Numbered from the stretch's first letter, positions 16,808-29,100 are shown. The stretch is DNA of 64,000 bases from Mesostigma viride (GCA_009746045.1 RPFO01001805.1:26814-90813); one strand, 5' to 3'. Numbers and translations: made by a program. Notes: generated by a model from the letters alone, not told the origin.

Positions 16808-18033
16808 ATGCCTAGGACTGGATCCGCTTCTAACTGTCATGGTAGCCAGGGTTTGAGGGGGGCAATGAGGCCTGTGCCTCGCCCACTTCCAAGGGAAGGA
16901 ACTCGCGACAGGCCATACGACGCTGAGCAGGAGCAAGAGCCGGGTAATGTTCCTTTTCCTGTCCTTTTCCGTCTTTTCCCGTGGAGAGCTGTCGTTTGCA
17001 AGTGGGTTTGCCCCCAAAAGCTCACTCCTTGTGTGGTTTTCCGTGGCTTATAAATTTGTTTGTTTTTTCAATGCTTGCGTTTTTTTTTTTTTGCTTTTTT
17101 GTTTTGCTTGCAGAAGAAAGCCGTGACGCCAAACGGCTGAAGGAGATGCCTATGAGGCAGAAGGTCTCCACTCCCACCGCCCTCCGCGAACGCTCTTGGC
17201 AGGAGAAATACGAGGGGCTGTCCTGCAACGTCAAAAACGCAGTCGTTATCAAGTTGCCGCAGTGCCCCTTCTGCCTGGCCCCCAGCAAGACGGGGAAGTA
17301 CGCGAGGCTCGTCGCCCTCATCGACCATCCCCACATCCACGAGTGCAACTGCGTGATGTGCCCCGAGTGCGTGGAGAAGATGAAGGCGTTCCATCTCACC
17401 AAGCCGAACGGCAAGACCACCAACATGAAGTGTCCCATGTGCAGCTGCGAAGTCCTGACGCACTACCACAAGTTCTACCAGATGGACCACGCCCTCAACG
17501 AGCTGGTGGCCTCCCTCCCCTACGGCTTCTGCGACTACGGCTGCGGAATGTTCCTTCACAGGGAGGACGTCGACGACCACTTCGCCACCTGCGAGAAGAA
17601 CCGCTTCGAGTGCGGTTTCTCCGTCGATATCAAGAGGCAGGACGGCTCCAAGTCCAAGACCGGCTGTTCTTACACTGGCAGGAAGGCGGACGTGGAGGCT
17701 CACATGAAGAGGTGCGCCTACTACCACGAGGCCTGCGCTGTGCTGGAGCTGAAGGAGAAGGCCAAGCAGGCAGATGCTGTCAAGGAGCGCCTGATGAAGG
17801 AAGGCCACGGCGCCAGGGAGGACTTGAGGATGCTCCTCGGCTTCACGGCTGAGGAGATGGACGATATAATGGAGCGACTGGTGGTGAAGGAGTTGGACCG
17901 CGTGGGGAAGCTCCCGTGTGCCAGCTCGTTGCCTGATGGAGGCCAGGCATTCCCAACAGATAGCGAGATACAAAACGCCTCGTTCCCAGTCCTTGAGGTG
18001 TCACAGGGCCCACAGTCTGCAAGGATAGTGTAG
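16808..18033 (+). CDS. RING plus TRAF-type zinc-finger protein, two exons, 351 aa
   Basis: Exon 1 is 16,808-16,943 (MPRTGSASNCH) and exon 2 is 17,114-18,033; joined they give 352 codons in one frame. About residues 80-150 carry CPFC...HECNCVMCPEC...CPMC, a RING-like cross-brace of cysteines. The segment FCDYGCGMFLHREDVDDHFATC and the later CSYTGRKADVEAHMKRC match TRAF-type zinc fingers (CxxxC...HxxxC). A helical, charged C-terminus follows. RING plus TRAF fingers typically mark ubiquitin ligases that act on signalling or cell-cycle targets. Substrate and activity are unknown. It is driven from the E2F-like promoter array, so S-phase expression is a reasonable guess. Confidence 0.75.
16944..17113 (+). 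other. Spliceosomal intron, 170 nt
   Basis: GTAATG donor, poly-T tract and GCTTGCAG acceptor. It splits a glycine/glutamate codon (phase 1) and restores the frame GAA GAA AGC. Confidence 0.75.
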
Positions 18034-18456
18034 GTGACAGATGCCAGCATAAGATGTGCTTGTTTTCAGCACTAGGCAGTTGGAGATAGGATGCCAGCAT
18101 AGGATGTAGATGTTTGCCAGAATTAGGCCAGTAGATATGCGAATGCCAGCATAACACACTGATATTTTTGAATGACTTGGAAAAGATGTGAATGTTCTGG
18201 CCCAAACATAAAAAATATCTAAGTGCCATAGTATATTTAAGTATCTGTAGTTAGGAACAGGCCACGTGGCAGCCACAAAGCCCGAGGGTAGCCAGCCGAA
18301 TCTGTAGTACGAGATCCGACGGTTACGGAACGGACGGGTACGGACAAGTACGGACGGGTACGGACGGATACGGCCAGTACGGAACGGACGCGGCACGCGG
18401 AATCCCGTGGACCACCACGAGGCCCCCGTGGGTCCCGGCGGTTTTTAGGTTCCAGG
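18034..18456. other. Intergenic tail of the island with short repeats
   Basis: GATGCCAGCATA occurs three times (about 18,039, 18,089 and 18,141). A run of ACGGACGGGTACGG-type repeats covers about 18,310-18,390. A TCCCGTGG site lies at 18,403. No gene was seen. Confidence 0.4.
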
Positions 18457-18486
18457 GTTAGTATTACGGGCGCCCGTAATACTAAC
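18457..18486. repeat. Perfect 30-bp palindrome at the island/retrotransposon junction
   Basis: GTTAGTATTACGGGC is followed immediately by its exact reverse complement with no spacer. Sequence homologous to retroelement copy B resumes within 3 bases of the palindrome's end (18,490). Confidence 0.9.
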
Positions 18487-18492
18487 GGCGGC

Positions 18493-21400
18493 GTGTTGTC
18501 GCGAGAGTATCCCGCGCAGTTTCCGCCATCAGCATGGCGTGACCCGTTTGGGGAATGTCCTCAAGATATCCGAGCCATCGGTGAGGTGCAGGTGCAGCAG
18601 TTGTTGCGCAGGCATCATGCCATCGACTTGGTAATCGCGGGTTGGGAGTGCCAGGGCCTGAGCCAGGCAGGGCACGGGCGGGGGCTAGCCGATCCGCGTA
18701 GCGCGCTGTTCTGGGAACTGTTGCGTGTGGTGGGACTGTTGCAGTCGCGTCAGCCCCATCCGCCTGCGTATCTGTTTGAGAACGTTGTGGCGGGTGACAG
18801 CCCACATCAGGCGGTGCGGGAGGACTGGGCTACAATCGTGGCACTCCTGGGGGAGCCCATCGTGTGTGACAACGCAGGGCTGGGTGGGCTCACGCATCGT
18901 TTGCGTGCCTATTGGACCAACGTGGCGTGTGCGACCGGTGTGCAGGCGGTCTTGGGGGCCGTAGCAAGGCAGCATCCGAGTGTGTCTGCGGAGGTAGCAT
19001 TGCCTTCCCACCTAGTCACGCAGAAGGTGGATAGCGAGGATCGCCCACCGTATGCACGCGTCAACCGGGTCGGGAGCCCCATGTGTGCACTGCCGACCCT
19101 GGTCAGTTACCAAGGGTCGACAGCATACCGTGATCGGGGTAAGGGTCTCGTTTGGGACACTACCACCGGTCTGTTGGTGCAGCCACCCGCAGAATTTCGT
19201 GAGGCCAGCATGGGTTTTCATGTCGGGGCCTCGGCGCTGCCGGGCGTGCTCGAGAGTGAGCGCTGGTCTTTGATAGGCCAGGCTATGTCGGTGTTGCAGG
19301 TCGGGTATGTGCTGCTTGCATCGGTTGCCGTGCGCCAGTCTGGGGGGGCGTCCCCAGCCAATCCGCCTCAGCAGGTTGAGGCGCGCGCAGCCAAACTGAA
19401 GCGCCCTGCAGCGACGGGGACTTCATCAGCATGGGGGTGGCGTCTGCGACAGGTGTGGACTATCATTCTCATGACCGCCCTGCTGACCAGCACCGTGCTG
19501 GCCGGCGAGCCCACGCTGCATCGGGTAATACACCGTGCGGCACGCGAGGCTCCGGCGGTGGGTGTCACACCAGGTGTGGCAGCCTTTTCCTTGTTCCACG
19601 ACGATGCGGCTAGGGCGCCGCATCTTGAGGCACATGCGGTAGCTGTGGGTGATCCCGCGGATACGCACCCCTGGGCTATTGGCGAACACCTTTCTGATGC
19701 GCAGCGCTCAGCCATGCTAAAGTGGCTAGGCACTGCAAGGGGGGCCTTCGCTTTCACAAGTGATGAACTGGGGTGTTTCAATGGTGGGACCATGCGTGTT
19801 CCATTGGACACTGACACTCCTTTGTTCCGACGCCAGCATCGCCTGAGTCAGGCCGAGTTGGATTTTGTAGCCGAGCAATGCAAGGAGTTAGAGGATGCCG
19901 GTATCATCAGGCAATCTTCCTCCAGCTATGCTGCTGCCGTTGTCGTTGCGCCCAAGAAGGACGCTATCACCGGGGCATGGACGGGTATGCGCATGGCCAC
20001 CGATCTGCGGTTGCTGAATGCACACACACCCGTGGACCGTTACCCCATGCCACGTGTGGATGATGTCCTGGATAAGATATCTCCTCATGTGAAGTTTGTG
20101 TCCTCGCTGGACCTGCGTAGCGGCTTTCATCAGATCGCAGTTGCGCCGGAGGATCAGCGGAAGCTTGCATTCTGGGGGGGCGGCAATTTGTATGAGTGGG
20201 TGCGCATGCCCTTTGGGCACCGCAACGCTAGTGCTGTTTTCCAACGAGCTATGGACAAAGTGCTTGCAGGTCTTCCTTTCGCCGCTTGTTACATTGATGA
20301 TGTAATCGTCTTTAGCGCGACATTTGAGGAGCACCTGGCGCACTTGGAGCAGGTTCGCTTGGCTCTCGAGGAGCATAATATGCGGCTGCACCCTGAGAAG
20401 TGCAAGTTCGCCCAGCGGACCCTCTCATTCCTTGGTCATCAGATTGTGCCGGGTGGCCGGACGCCTGATGCCGCCAAGGTCGAATCCATTGCGCAGGCCG
20501 CCGTACCCACGGATGTCTCAGGGGTGCGGGCGTATTTGGGTTTGGCTGGCTATTACCGAGGTTACATTGAGAACTTCAGCAGCAAGGTGAAGCCCTTGAC
20601 CGAGTTACTCAAGAAGGGGTGCGTGTGGGCGTGGGGTCCCGCACAGCAACGCGCCATCGAGACAATCAAGCAGGAGCTCACGTCGGCACCGATTCTGCGC
20701 GCCCCTGACTATGCTTTGCCATTTGTGTTATATACCGACTGGTCCAAGGTAGGACTGGGTGCGGTCTTGGCGCAAAAGGATGGTGATGGGCGCGAGCACG
20801 TTATTGCTTATGCTAGTCGCAGCAACAACCCAGCGGAGAGCCGGTATTCTTCCTATGAGGGGGAGGCACTGGCTGTGGTGTGGGCCATCAAGCACTTTCG
20901 CCCGTATTTATTGGGCGCGTGTTTACTCTGGTGACAGACCACCAGCCGCTTCAGTGGCTAATGACCAACACCAACCTGACGGGTAAGCTCGCCCGATGGG
21001 CCATGATTATCCAGGAGTACCACATGACCATTGTGCATCGGGCCGGCAAGGACCATGTCAACGCCGATGTGCTATCCCGATACGCCATGCCTACCACTGT
21101 TGACCACACTGGAGCCCGGGCCATGGGTGCCGAGGGCTCGTCGGTTCTGTGGTCTTTGTGAACGCTGCTGGGTATGCGGCCGACGATGAGGAGGAGGCGT
21201 GGTGGCGCAGTGTCGAGTACTCTGTGGCGGACTTCGGCATCAGCGACGACCCGGTGCGGCCGTCGCCATTCACGCCATCCAAAGCTGTGTGCGCTATGGA
21301 AGAGGGTAGGTCTCTGTCCTTTGACATTGATCCTTCTCTGCAGCAGCTGATCGCTGTGCAGGCTCTCTTAGCGCGTAGCTCTCTTGCTGATTGCTACACC

Positions 21401-22939
21401 GCTGATATCTGGCTAGATGGTCGAGTTTTGGAGCAAGTGCAGGGTGCTGTCTTGACTCCTACTCCAGTCGATTGGACTCCTGCTCAGAAGGCGACGGAGT
21501 TGAACAGGGTGCAGCACAGGGCTGCAACCTATGGTTGGGAAGATGGGGTTTTGTACAAGCTGTTGGGCAAGCGTAGGGTGGTCGTCCCACCGCCTGACAA
21601 GCGCGTTGCTATAGTGCAGGCGTACCACGAGCGGTATGGTCACTTGGGTGGCAATCGCACGCTCAGCCTCGTACGGACCAGCTATTGGTGGAATAACATG
21701 CGACACACAGTGGCCCAGGTAGTGGCCAGCTGTGTCCCGTGTGCTCGAACCAAGGCTAACTTTAGCGCAGATCATGGTGCCAAGGAGCTGATGTCGCTTC
21801 CCATCAAGGGCTTGTTTTATCGCTGGCACGTCGATCTGTGCGGGCCGTTTCAGGAGAGCCCTGACGGCAACCTCTATGTCATGGTATGCGTGGAGAGCTT
21901 TAGCAAATGGGTTGAGTTGATCCCCATTGCTGACAAGCATGCCGCTACCACAGCGAAGCATTTTGCAGACATCATCACCAGGTTTGGGGCTCCCGCGGAG
22001 GTAGTCACGGACCAGGGTGGTGAGTTCAGGGGTGAGTTCCAGGAGTTGCTGGATGGATGTCTTATTGATCACCGTCGCACTTCTCGGGAGCATCCTCAGG
22101 CCAATGGTTTGGCTGAGAGATTGGTGCAGACCGTCAAGCAGGCGCTGCGCAAGTGGAGCCTGCAGGTGCCGGAGTCGGCCAGGTGGGATCGCGAGTTGGC
22201 ATGGATTGCCATGGGTTATCGCATGTCTCCCCAGGAGTCTCTCGCTACCTTCTCCCCGTATTTCCTTCTGTTCGGGCGTAATCCTCTTTTGCCTACGGAG
22301 GCACAGGTTGCGCACCCCGAACCCATGGCCTTCGACAACGCTCAGCAATTTTTGGTTGAGGTGCTGGCCAGGGCAGAGACTTTTAAGAAGGTCATGCCCA
22401 TCGCGATGAACAACTTGTTCATTGCTCAGCACAGGGACTCCCTGCGCTACGCTCAGCGCCGGGGGGGCACATACATGGCTCGCCAGCTGCGGTTTAGGCC
22501 AGGGCAGTATGTTTTCCTGCGCACTCAGCTGAAGCACACTTTGGATGTGGAGGCGGGGCCCACCATTTTGCGCATTGTGGCTATCAAACCATCGGGAGTG
22601 GCAATTTTGGAGGGCGCCGACGGGAGCCGTACGACTGACAACCTCAGCAATCTCAGTCCCTGCTCGCTGCCCAATTTGGTCCACGACCTCCAACCGCACA
22701 CGTCTCGCCGAGTCAAGGACGCCCAGTGTCAGGTTTGTCACCGGGTCGATCAGGCGGAGTCCATGTTATTGTGTGATCAGTGTAACTGTGGTTGGCACAT
22801 GCAGTGCTTGCAGCCAGTGGTCACCAGCATTCCGGAGGGGGATTGGTTTTGTCCAGTGTGCACCGCTGCGCAGTTTACCTCCCGCAGCTTGACTGCGGTC
22901 ACCGCTGCCCTTGTCTTGGTACGATCGCTGTCTTCGTGA
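18493..22939 (+). pseudogene. Polyprotein of copy A (partial methyltransferase, RT, RNase H, integrase, PHD)
   Basis: The frame begins within the methyltransferase, so the ATG at 18493 is only an internal Met. In order: methyltransferase motif IV (GWECQGLS), ENV, and the HRLRAYWTN segment; RT with FVSSLDLRSGFHQI and the YIDD box (about 20,292); RNase H; integrase with an HHCC zinc site, D-D-E core (HVDLCGPF, VVTDQGG, then E of NGLAERL) and a PHD finger. Compared with copy B it lacks one T near 20,912 (run of T in TTTATT) and one G near 21,141, each shifting the frame. It is otherwise nearly identical. It cannot make a complete protein as assembled. Confidence 0.85.
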
Positions 22940-22965
22940 TGGGGCCGGTCGCCAGCGAGGGGGGG

Positions 22966-23108
22966 AATCATGGGACAGGTCCTCGCCCACCCCACAGGGC
23001 ATGCAGTTAAGGCAGGCACGTCAGCTAAGCTCATTTGGGTTTTACCAAATTAAGCTGAGTGGCCAGCCGCCATGGTGGCGCCGGAGATTGTGGCACGCAG
23101 ACGCGACA
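22966..23108 (+). repeat. 143-bp module X, inner copy of element A
   Basis: Runs from AATCATGGGACAGG to GACGCGACA just after the polyprotein stop and a GAGGGGGGG purine tract. It includes a hairpin (CTCAGCT... TTTGG/CCAAA ...AGCTGAG in the other copies). The same 143 bp occurs three more times in the window. Confidence 0.8.
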
Positions 23109-23129
23109 GCTGTCACGGACGCGAGCTAT

Positions 23130-24895
23130 TGGCTCACACCCAACAGTTTTGTCCTCAATTGAGGACAGTGCAATGCTGTTAATAACTCTTACACTAAAAA
23201 AAAATTAAATATGGGGCTTTGAACCATGATCATTTATGATGTGTTTGAGAGTTCCAATGCTTAACATCATCCATATGTGCGCATTTCCTATTTAATTATG
23301 AATTGTTACGTGCAGGGGGGCCTGCATCGGCAACCAAGGAAAACCCTCCACTATAATGCACGAGAGAATGAGACACAAAGACCATGCTTCCAAGGACCAC
23401 AAGCGGTCACCAAACCCATAGGACCCCTCCCTAACATGTGGCAGCCACCCCGGGGCTGCCCATGCTTGGCCACCCCACGGACAGCTATGGCATATGGCCA
23501 GGAACCCGATACGAGCAACTGCACTTGGCAGAGCACTAGGAAAGCTAGCTATGCCAAACTAGGGTAAGGACAGGTTTTCAGTGGCCGAGTAAGGTCCTAG
23601 GTCTTCGTAGGACGCTTAGGTGACACCATGGTGCTTTAGCACCCTAAGTAGAGCCATGCATGCAATATAAAGGGCTCATTATAGGTATCGCAAAGACGAA
23701 GAGCCTATCACAGCAGCAGAATGCCAACATGACAAGGTCAACTCCTCTACCTAGCTCCCTCTAGAAAAAGGGTTATATGTCAGAAACCAAATAGGCAAGA
23801 TCCCAGAAAGCCTGGGAAAAACTTTCAGCAACAAGGCAGCAACAAGAAACTATCCACACGTACGCTTACCATAGCAAGCAAGGCATTGCTTCTAACGCCA
23901 GCGTTGGCCATGCAGATAACGATTACCTTTGCATTGACGGAACGGAAGGAAAAAACGGTGGCCAGCTAACACTCGCCTCTCCCCATTCAACAGCGGCATG
24001 AAAATGAAGGGGCTGGGCATAATACACCATCGAAATCATACAATGTAATCGAATAACAACCTACGACATGTGTTGTCGTAATTTATATGAAGAAACGGAT
24101 GCGGATGATGTCCGGAGACGGCTTCTCGACGTGCTCCCAGCCGGCCAGATGCGCGGAAAGGCTCGAAAATTATAAAAGAAAGCATGGGGACGCGCGGGCA
24201 GCACCTAGCCTTGCGGCAAATGAAATCTATGGCTCGCGCCCACCGCCGTCGTCGCCAGGCGCAACGACGATCTGACGACATAAAAACTGGGTATATTTAA
24301 CGCTTCCAACCGCCCAAAATACTTGTACCCAGAACTCGCCCTTGAACCCGAAAGCGTAACAATACCCACCCTCACGGTATCCGTTGCTAATGTCAAGAAA
24401 AAAGCGCGCATCACAGAGCAGTATACCGGCTTGTCATGCAATCTACGTCGCCTCCCGTTTTTCTGCAAACTAGACAAATTCCGTTCATCAAAGAATTTTT
24501 TAGAGAATCAAAAGCGATTGCCCCCCAAAAACAGCTTGGGCGGAAGATCTAGATGTCGATCTATAATTCTGTCTTGGTCCGGGGCAAAACGATCGCCTGT
24601 ATAGTTCAGGCAAGCCTCGGACCTGGCTCGACCCCATAGCCGCAATTTGCGGGAACACACGCACGCATTGCAACGTTCCCACCAAAATAGGTACTTTTCT
24701 CCACCACATAATTTACAGGTACGGACGGGTCCTGTCGACCCCAGTACCGCGCCGCGCCGGGTACCGAGTCCATTTTCGCGGGAAAAGGGTCAGATGACCG
24801 TTGGGACCAAGGTTTCGCGCCAATACCTGCTGCTGAAGGTGCTGTCCTTATTGGGAGGATTTTGTCCTCAATTGAGGACATGTGAGTTTGGGGCA
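23130..24895. mobile_element. 1,766-bp insertion with TG..CA ends inside the LTR of copy A
   Basis: Comparison with copy B shows GAGCTATGTCATCC interrupted here, with CTAT present on both sides (23,126-23,129 and 24,896-24,899). The insert starts TGGCTCACACC and ends GTTTGGGGCA. An identical 18-bp palindrome, TGTCCTCAATTGAGGACA, sits 20 bp from the left end and 15 bp from the right end. It has no long frame. The 4-bp duplication and TG..CA ends suggest a solo LTR; the twin palindromes would also suit a small DNA transposon. Confidence 0.7.
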
Positions 24896-24899
24896 CTAT

Positions 24900-26133
24900 G
24901 TCATCCGGGCGGCGCCCACTATGCACAAGACCGGTGACGTGCGCAAGGAATTTGTTTTCTACGCATTTTCGACAAAGGCTAGTGACCGGGGGGGAACACT
25001 AGCACTTGTAGCATAAGAGCGGACGAAAGTGTACGTGCACGCGCGCCGGGCCAGGCACAGCTGGGCGCGCAGCACTGACTTGAGCGGACGGCAGCACAAG
25101 TGCGCAGCGTCGAGAGGATCATACGCGTGTTAGTGGACAGCTGGAGCTGAAGCTGGACTGCTGGACTTCAACAGCGCCGAGGCTATTGACAGGCCAGGTG
25201 TCTTTGTGGTGTAGAATAGCGGGTCAACGTTATGAGGACTGGACAGAAAATGGAAAAGGACAATTTGCGGTGCGCAGCCAGATCGCTGGAATGAATGCGA
25301 AATTGCTGGCAGCCCTACAAAGGGATTTCTTCTAGAAAGGAACGATTAGACGCAATGTTTGCTGGGCCACTCACACGCAAGGTGTGAGCGTGCAGATTGT
25401 CTGAAGGATATTATGCTTCGACCTTGGTGGACGTGACTCAATGCCGGACATTCCCAGGGACAGAAATGCCGGAGCCTCTAGGAGATGAGATCGGCAAGAG
25501 GGTAGCAATTTAGATTTGTCGGGATGCCTTCCTGCTTTTGTTGGCATGTGTGGTAGAAAGCCAGGACGGCAACTGGAATGCGGTTTCTATTTGCATGGTT
25601 CAGGCAGCAAGATAGTTTTGGCATTCCTGGCTGGACTGACAAGTGTGGCGTGTGTCATGCGTGTGGCATGACGAATGGTTTGGTTCATAGTCGAAGAGGA
25701 CTCTCACGCAGCGTGTAGTCTCTTCGAGTCTCTCGTTAGTGGCCTTCGTGTTTCTCCCTTTCCTTGGGAGCAAGGCCGGTAGCATGTCATGGAGCGCTGC
25801 CTAACTGCGGGCTCGTGAGCATGGAGTGCATCGATATTGAGACTATCAACGTGTTGTAATTGTATTAACTTTCTCAATAAATTCCGCATGTGCGGCTTCA
25901 TCATCAGACTGTGCAAAGTGTGTGTTGTGAAAGCATTGTTCTATAGCAGGGGAGGCAAAAGCACCCTCTTGCACCATCATATTGTCGCAATTAGAGTAGT
26001 TGGAGCGTCTAGCTAACGCCCCAGCAAGGATATTCAAACGCGGCACGCGACGGTACACAAGGGGATCAAGAAGGTGGTCATCAGGCACGAGGGACAGTTC
26101 CTTGTCCTCGGCTGAGAGCCCTCTTTTCATTAA
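24900..26133 (+). repeat. Long terminal region (Y) of copy A, 3' end
   Basis: Continues the LTR started at 23,111-23,129 after the insertion. It matches, in reverse, 61,068-62,315 and 51,423-52,572 of copy B. It ends CTCTTTTCATTA, followed by another module X. Confidence 0.85.
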
Positions 26134-29100
26134 TCATGGGACAGGTCCTCGCCCACCCCACAGGGCATGCAGTTAAGGCAGGCACGTCAGCTCAGCTCAT
26201 TTGGGTTTTACCAAATTAAGGGGTCCGGACGGACCTGCCCCCCCCCAAATTGAATACACATGTTTTGCACTCAATACTCATGCTGGCAATGCAAATTATG
26301 ATGGGGGACCATAAATATGACCCTTGGGCATGCATCTGGCTACTTTTTGAGTTCAAGGCCCATCACAATACAAGTGCAGGGAGCTTTTTTTGGCGCGCAC
26401 ACCCCCTAAAAGCACGGATTGCCTAGGACAACCCCCCCACACTTGTGTACCAAACACCATATTCCAGTCAAATCCCCACCCAGACCAAGGAATGGAGCTA
26501 ATTTGCAGCACCAAAATCGCACGTCTGGGCATACTTTGGCAGTTTACCGAAAAATACGTCTTTTTTGTGACTAAAAAAAAAAAATCAAATCAAATACGCA
26601 TGGGTTGGGCCCAGGGAGATATAGATAACTTCCACAGGGTGGGAATATCAATGGGACCAATTTTCAGCTCATTCTGACTGTAACAGTATTTTCTGACAGT
26701 GTGTATACTGTTACATCCAAGTGGACGTGAACTTGGAGTTCAACGTTCAGTGTAAATGGCTGAGTCTTTTGTACGGCCAAAGTGTAATGATTCCTGGCCT
26801 GACTTGACTTTTTGGGACTTATATGCGGAGTGCCCTTTTGATGGTGCTTTGTGTTGGGCCCTGGACGGTATGGGACAGTACCTTGGAATCTATGTGTTAT
26901 CTGACTGATGTCAGTTAGTATCTTTCGTAAGTTAGGGGTGTAAAGCATATATAGAGAGAACCTTACCGGTTCATCTGTGTTCTGATTGGCTGAGACCTGT
27001 AGGATTGCGTTGGACTCCTCTGTGTCGGCGGGGACATAACCTTTGCCTGTTTGTCACCATAGATAGCCATCACGCGGATACCCCCAATTATGTGAAGTTA
27101 TTTCTAATAACCAAACATGCTCACTTCAGGCCCTGTTATTGGACAGCCATATCCGATAGACAGGAAGTCTTGTGTCTGTATGAACAAGCAGAGAGACGCC
27201 CGACCAAAAGGGGACCACCGCTCTCTACCGCGTAAGTACCGTCTCGTAGGAATGGCCTCTAGACGGGAAACGACCACCCTCTATGATTCCTGGAGAGTGC
27301 TAGGAATCTCCCCTGTCTCTTGGGGTTTGATAAGTCCGTTCTGTCTTTAATGACAGGAGGTAAAAGATCTGTGCATTTAGTGGAGCAGAGACCACCATTT
27401 TATTCTGTTACACTGACCACGTATGTGAACAGGCATCACTTTTGTATGAAAAAAAAAATGCACAAAAATACGGTTTTATGCCAAATGGCTGCACCAATCA
27501 CAACCTTGCCCACCACCAAGTGGGGCAAACAAGGTGCCAGCAAGTCATTTATCATGCAAACTATCTTGGAATCAAAATTCAGGTCATTCTGAGCTAGACT
27601 GATGGCATAAACTAGTGTCCTCAACTGCCACCCCTCAACCCTAGTATAGACTGGCATGAGCTCAAACATAACCCTTTTCATCACCTGCCCACCACAAATC
27701 ATCAGCATCCTAACATAGACGGCTGCCAATTGAGTTATACAAACAGCCACCAAATGCAGGATCAAGCTGAGCATGAGCCTTGACTACTAGAGAGGTCATT
27801 CATAGCATGCAGCACCACACTATGGTAGCATAGTTGGCAATCTTCATTGGTAATAACAGAAATGTTTAGAGGCCCAAGCAACGTTCAATAGCAACAGAAA
27901 CATGTGGGATTAGATGGGTGACTCGTACATGCTAGCCACACCCCACACCTCACCATGGTTGTAAACCATGCTCAACAATAAGGTGTATAAACAGCATGCT
28001 CATATACACGTGCTATGCTGACTTAGAGTAGAGGATGATGCCTCAATCAACCAGCAATAATAACACAATGTTCTAACCCTGCAGGTTCACATCACCCCGT
28101 TCAAAAACCAACCAACAAAACAGAACTGTAAGCGCAAACACGAAATACAGCAAAGCCATAAGAGAAATGGCTTGCAGCCATCCTCATAAGCATGGCTAGC
28201 ATCCTTGAGAGCACATTGATTGTGATGCATAGTGGCTGTGATCCACAAATCTAAAGAGAACACACACGTAAGCATAGCTTACACATATACAAAGCATGGC
28301 CAGCAAGAGAAGTATAGCCACCTTGTTTCCCAGCACGTTGAGACGCACGGTTCATATGCTCGCCAGCTTGTTGCATGCCGCCCTCGAGGCATGCCGGGGT
28401 ACGTGTTGAATATGCAATATAAGCACTCTGCCATCCAAATCCTTCCATATATCATTACATTAACGTAGCAGCTTACCTTGATATTACCCAAATCAATCCT
28501 AGACAGGATTTCAGAGCTTGCCACGCATAACGTAAGCGAATCGGTTGAAAGCTGCCGGAAAACTAGAGACGTGCATGCAGCAAGCGGCGAACAAAACAAC
28601 GCACCCTTCCAGGAAACCGTGCTGAAAGCTTAGAATAAAGGGATTTCTAAACGCAATAGACTTCGGGGGTAACCACTGGATAATAGAGGTACAATGGCAT
28701 GCTATCATTCCTGACAAGGCGCGCAAGAAATGCCAGCCACCCATGGACGGGTTGACAGCGCATAAAGCAGGACCTGGCGTTTTCTTTCCGAAAATGACGA
28801 GGAAAAGTAATAAAATAAAAGGTTCTTTAACATTTTCAATCTCCCCGTTAATGAACGTTGCTTTCTGCATCGCTAGGGACTAAGAACCTTTGTAATTATC
28901 GCTGTAGGCATGTATTGCTGCTTATTCGTTGCGGCAAGATTTCCGGGCCAGACCCCCTCGCAAACGCGGATGAAAAATGGCATCGATCTCGTCAATAATG
29001 CATCTTCGGCTACGCAAGATCATGATGAAACTTTAATTTGACGCATCTGCATAATTTTCTGCGGTCTTATTGCCATATTACTGCATTTATTACCTAACGC

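Noticed and set aside
18457..18486. Circular Rep-virus origin nonamer (TAGTATTAC) in the palindrome
   Set aside because: In those origins the nonamer is in the hairpin loop; here it is inside a spacer-free stem, and no Rep gene is nearby.
18493..20934. Stand-alone host methyltransferase gene
   Set aside because: The domain is in frame with RT downstream, and copy B shows it is an internal part of a retroelement polyprotein.
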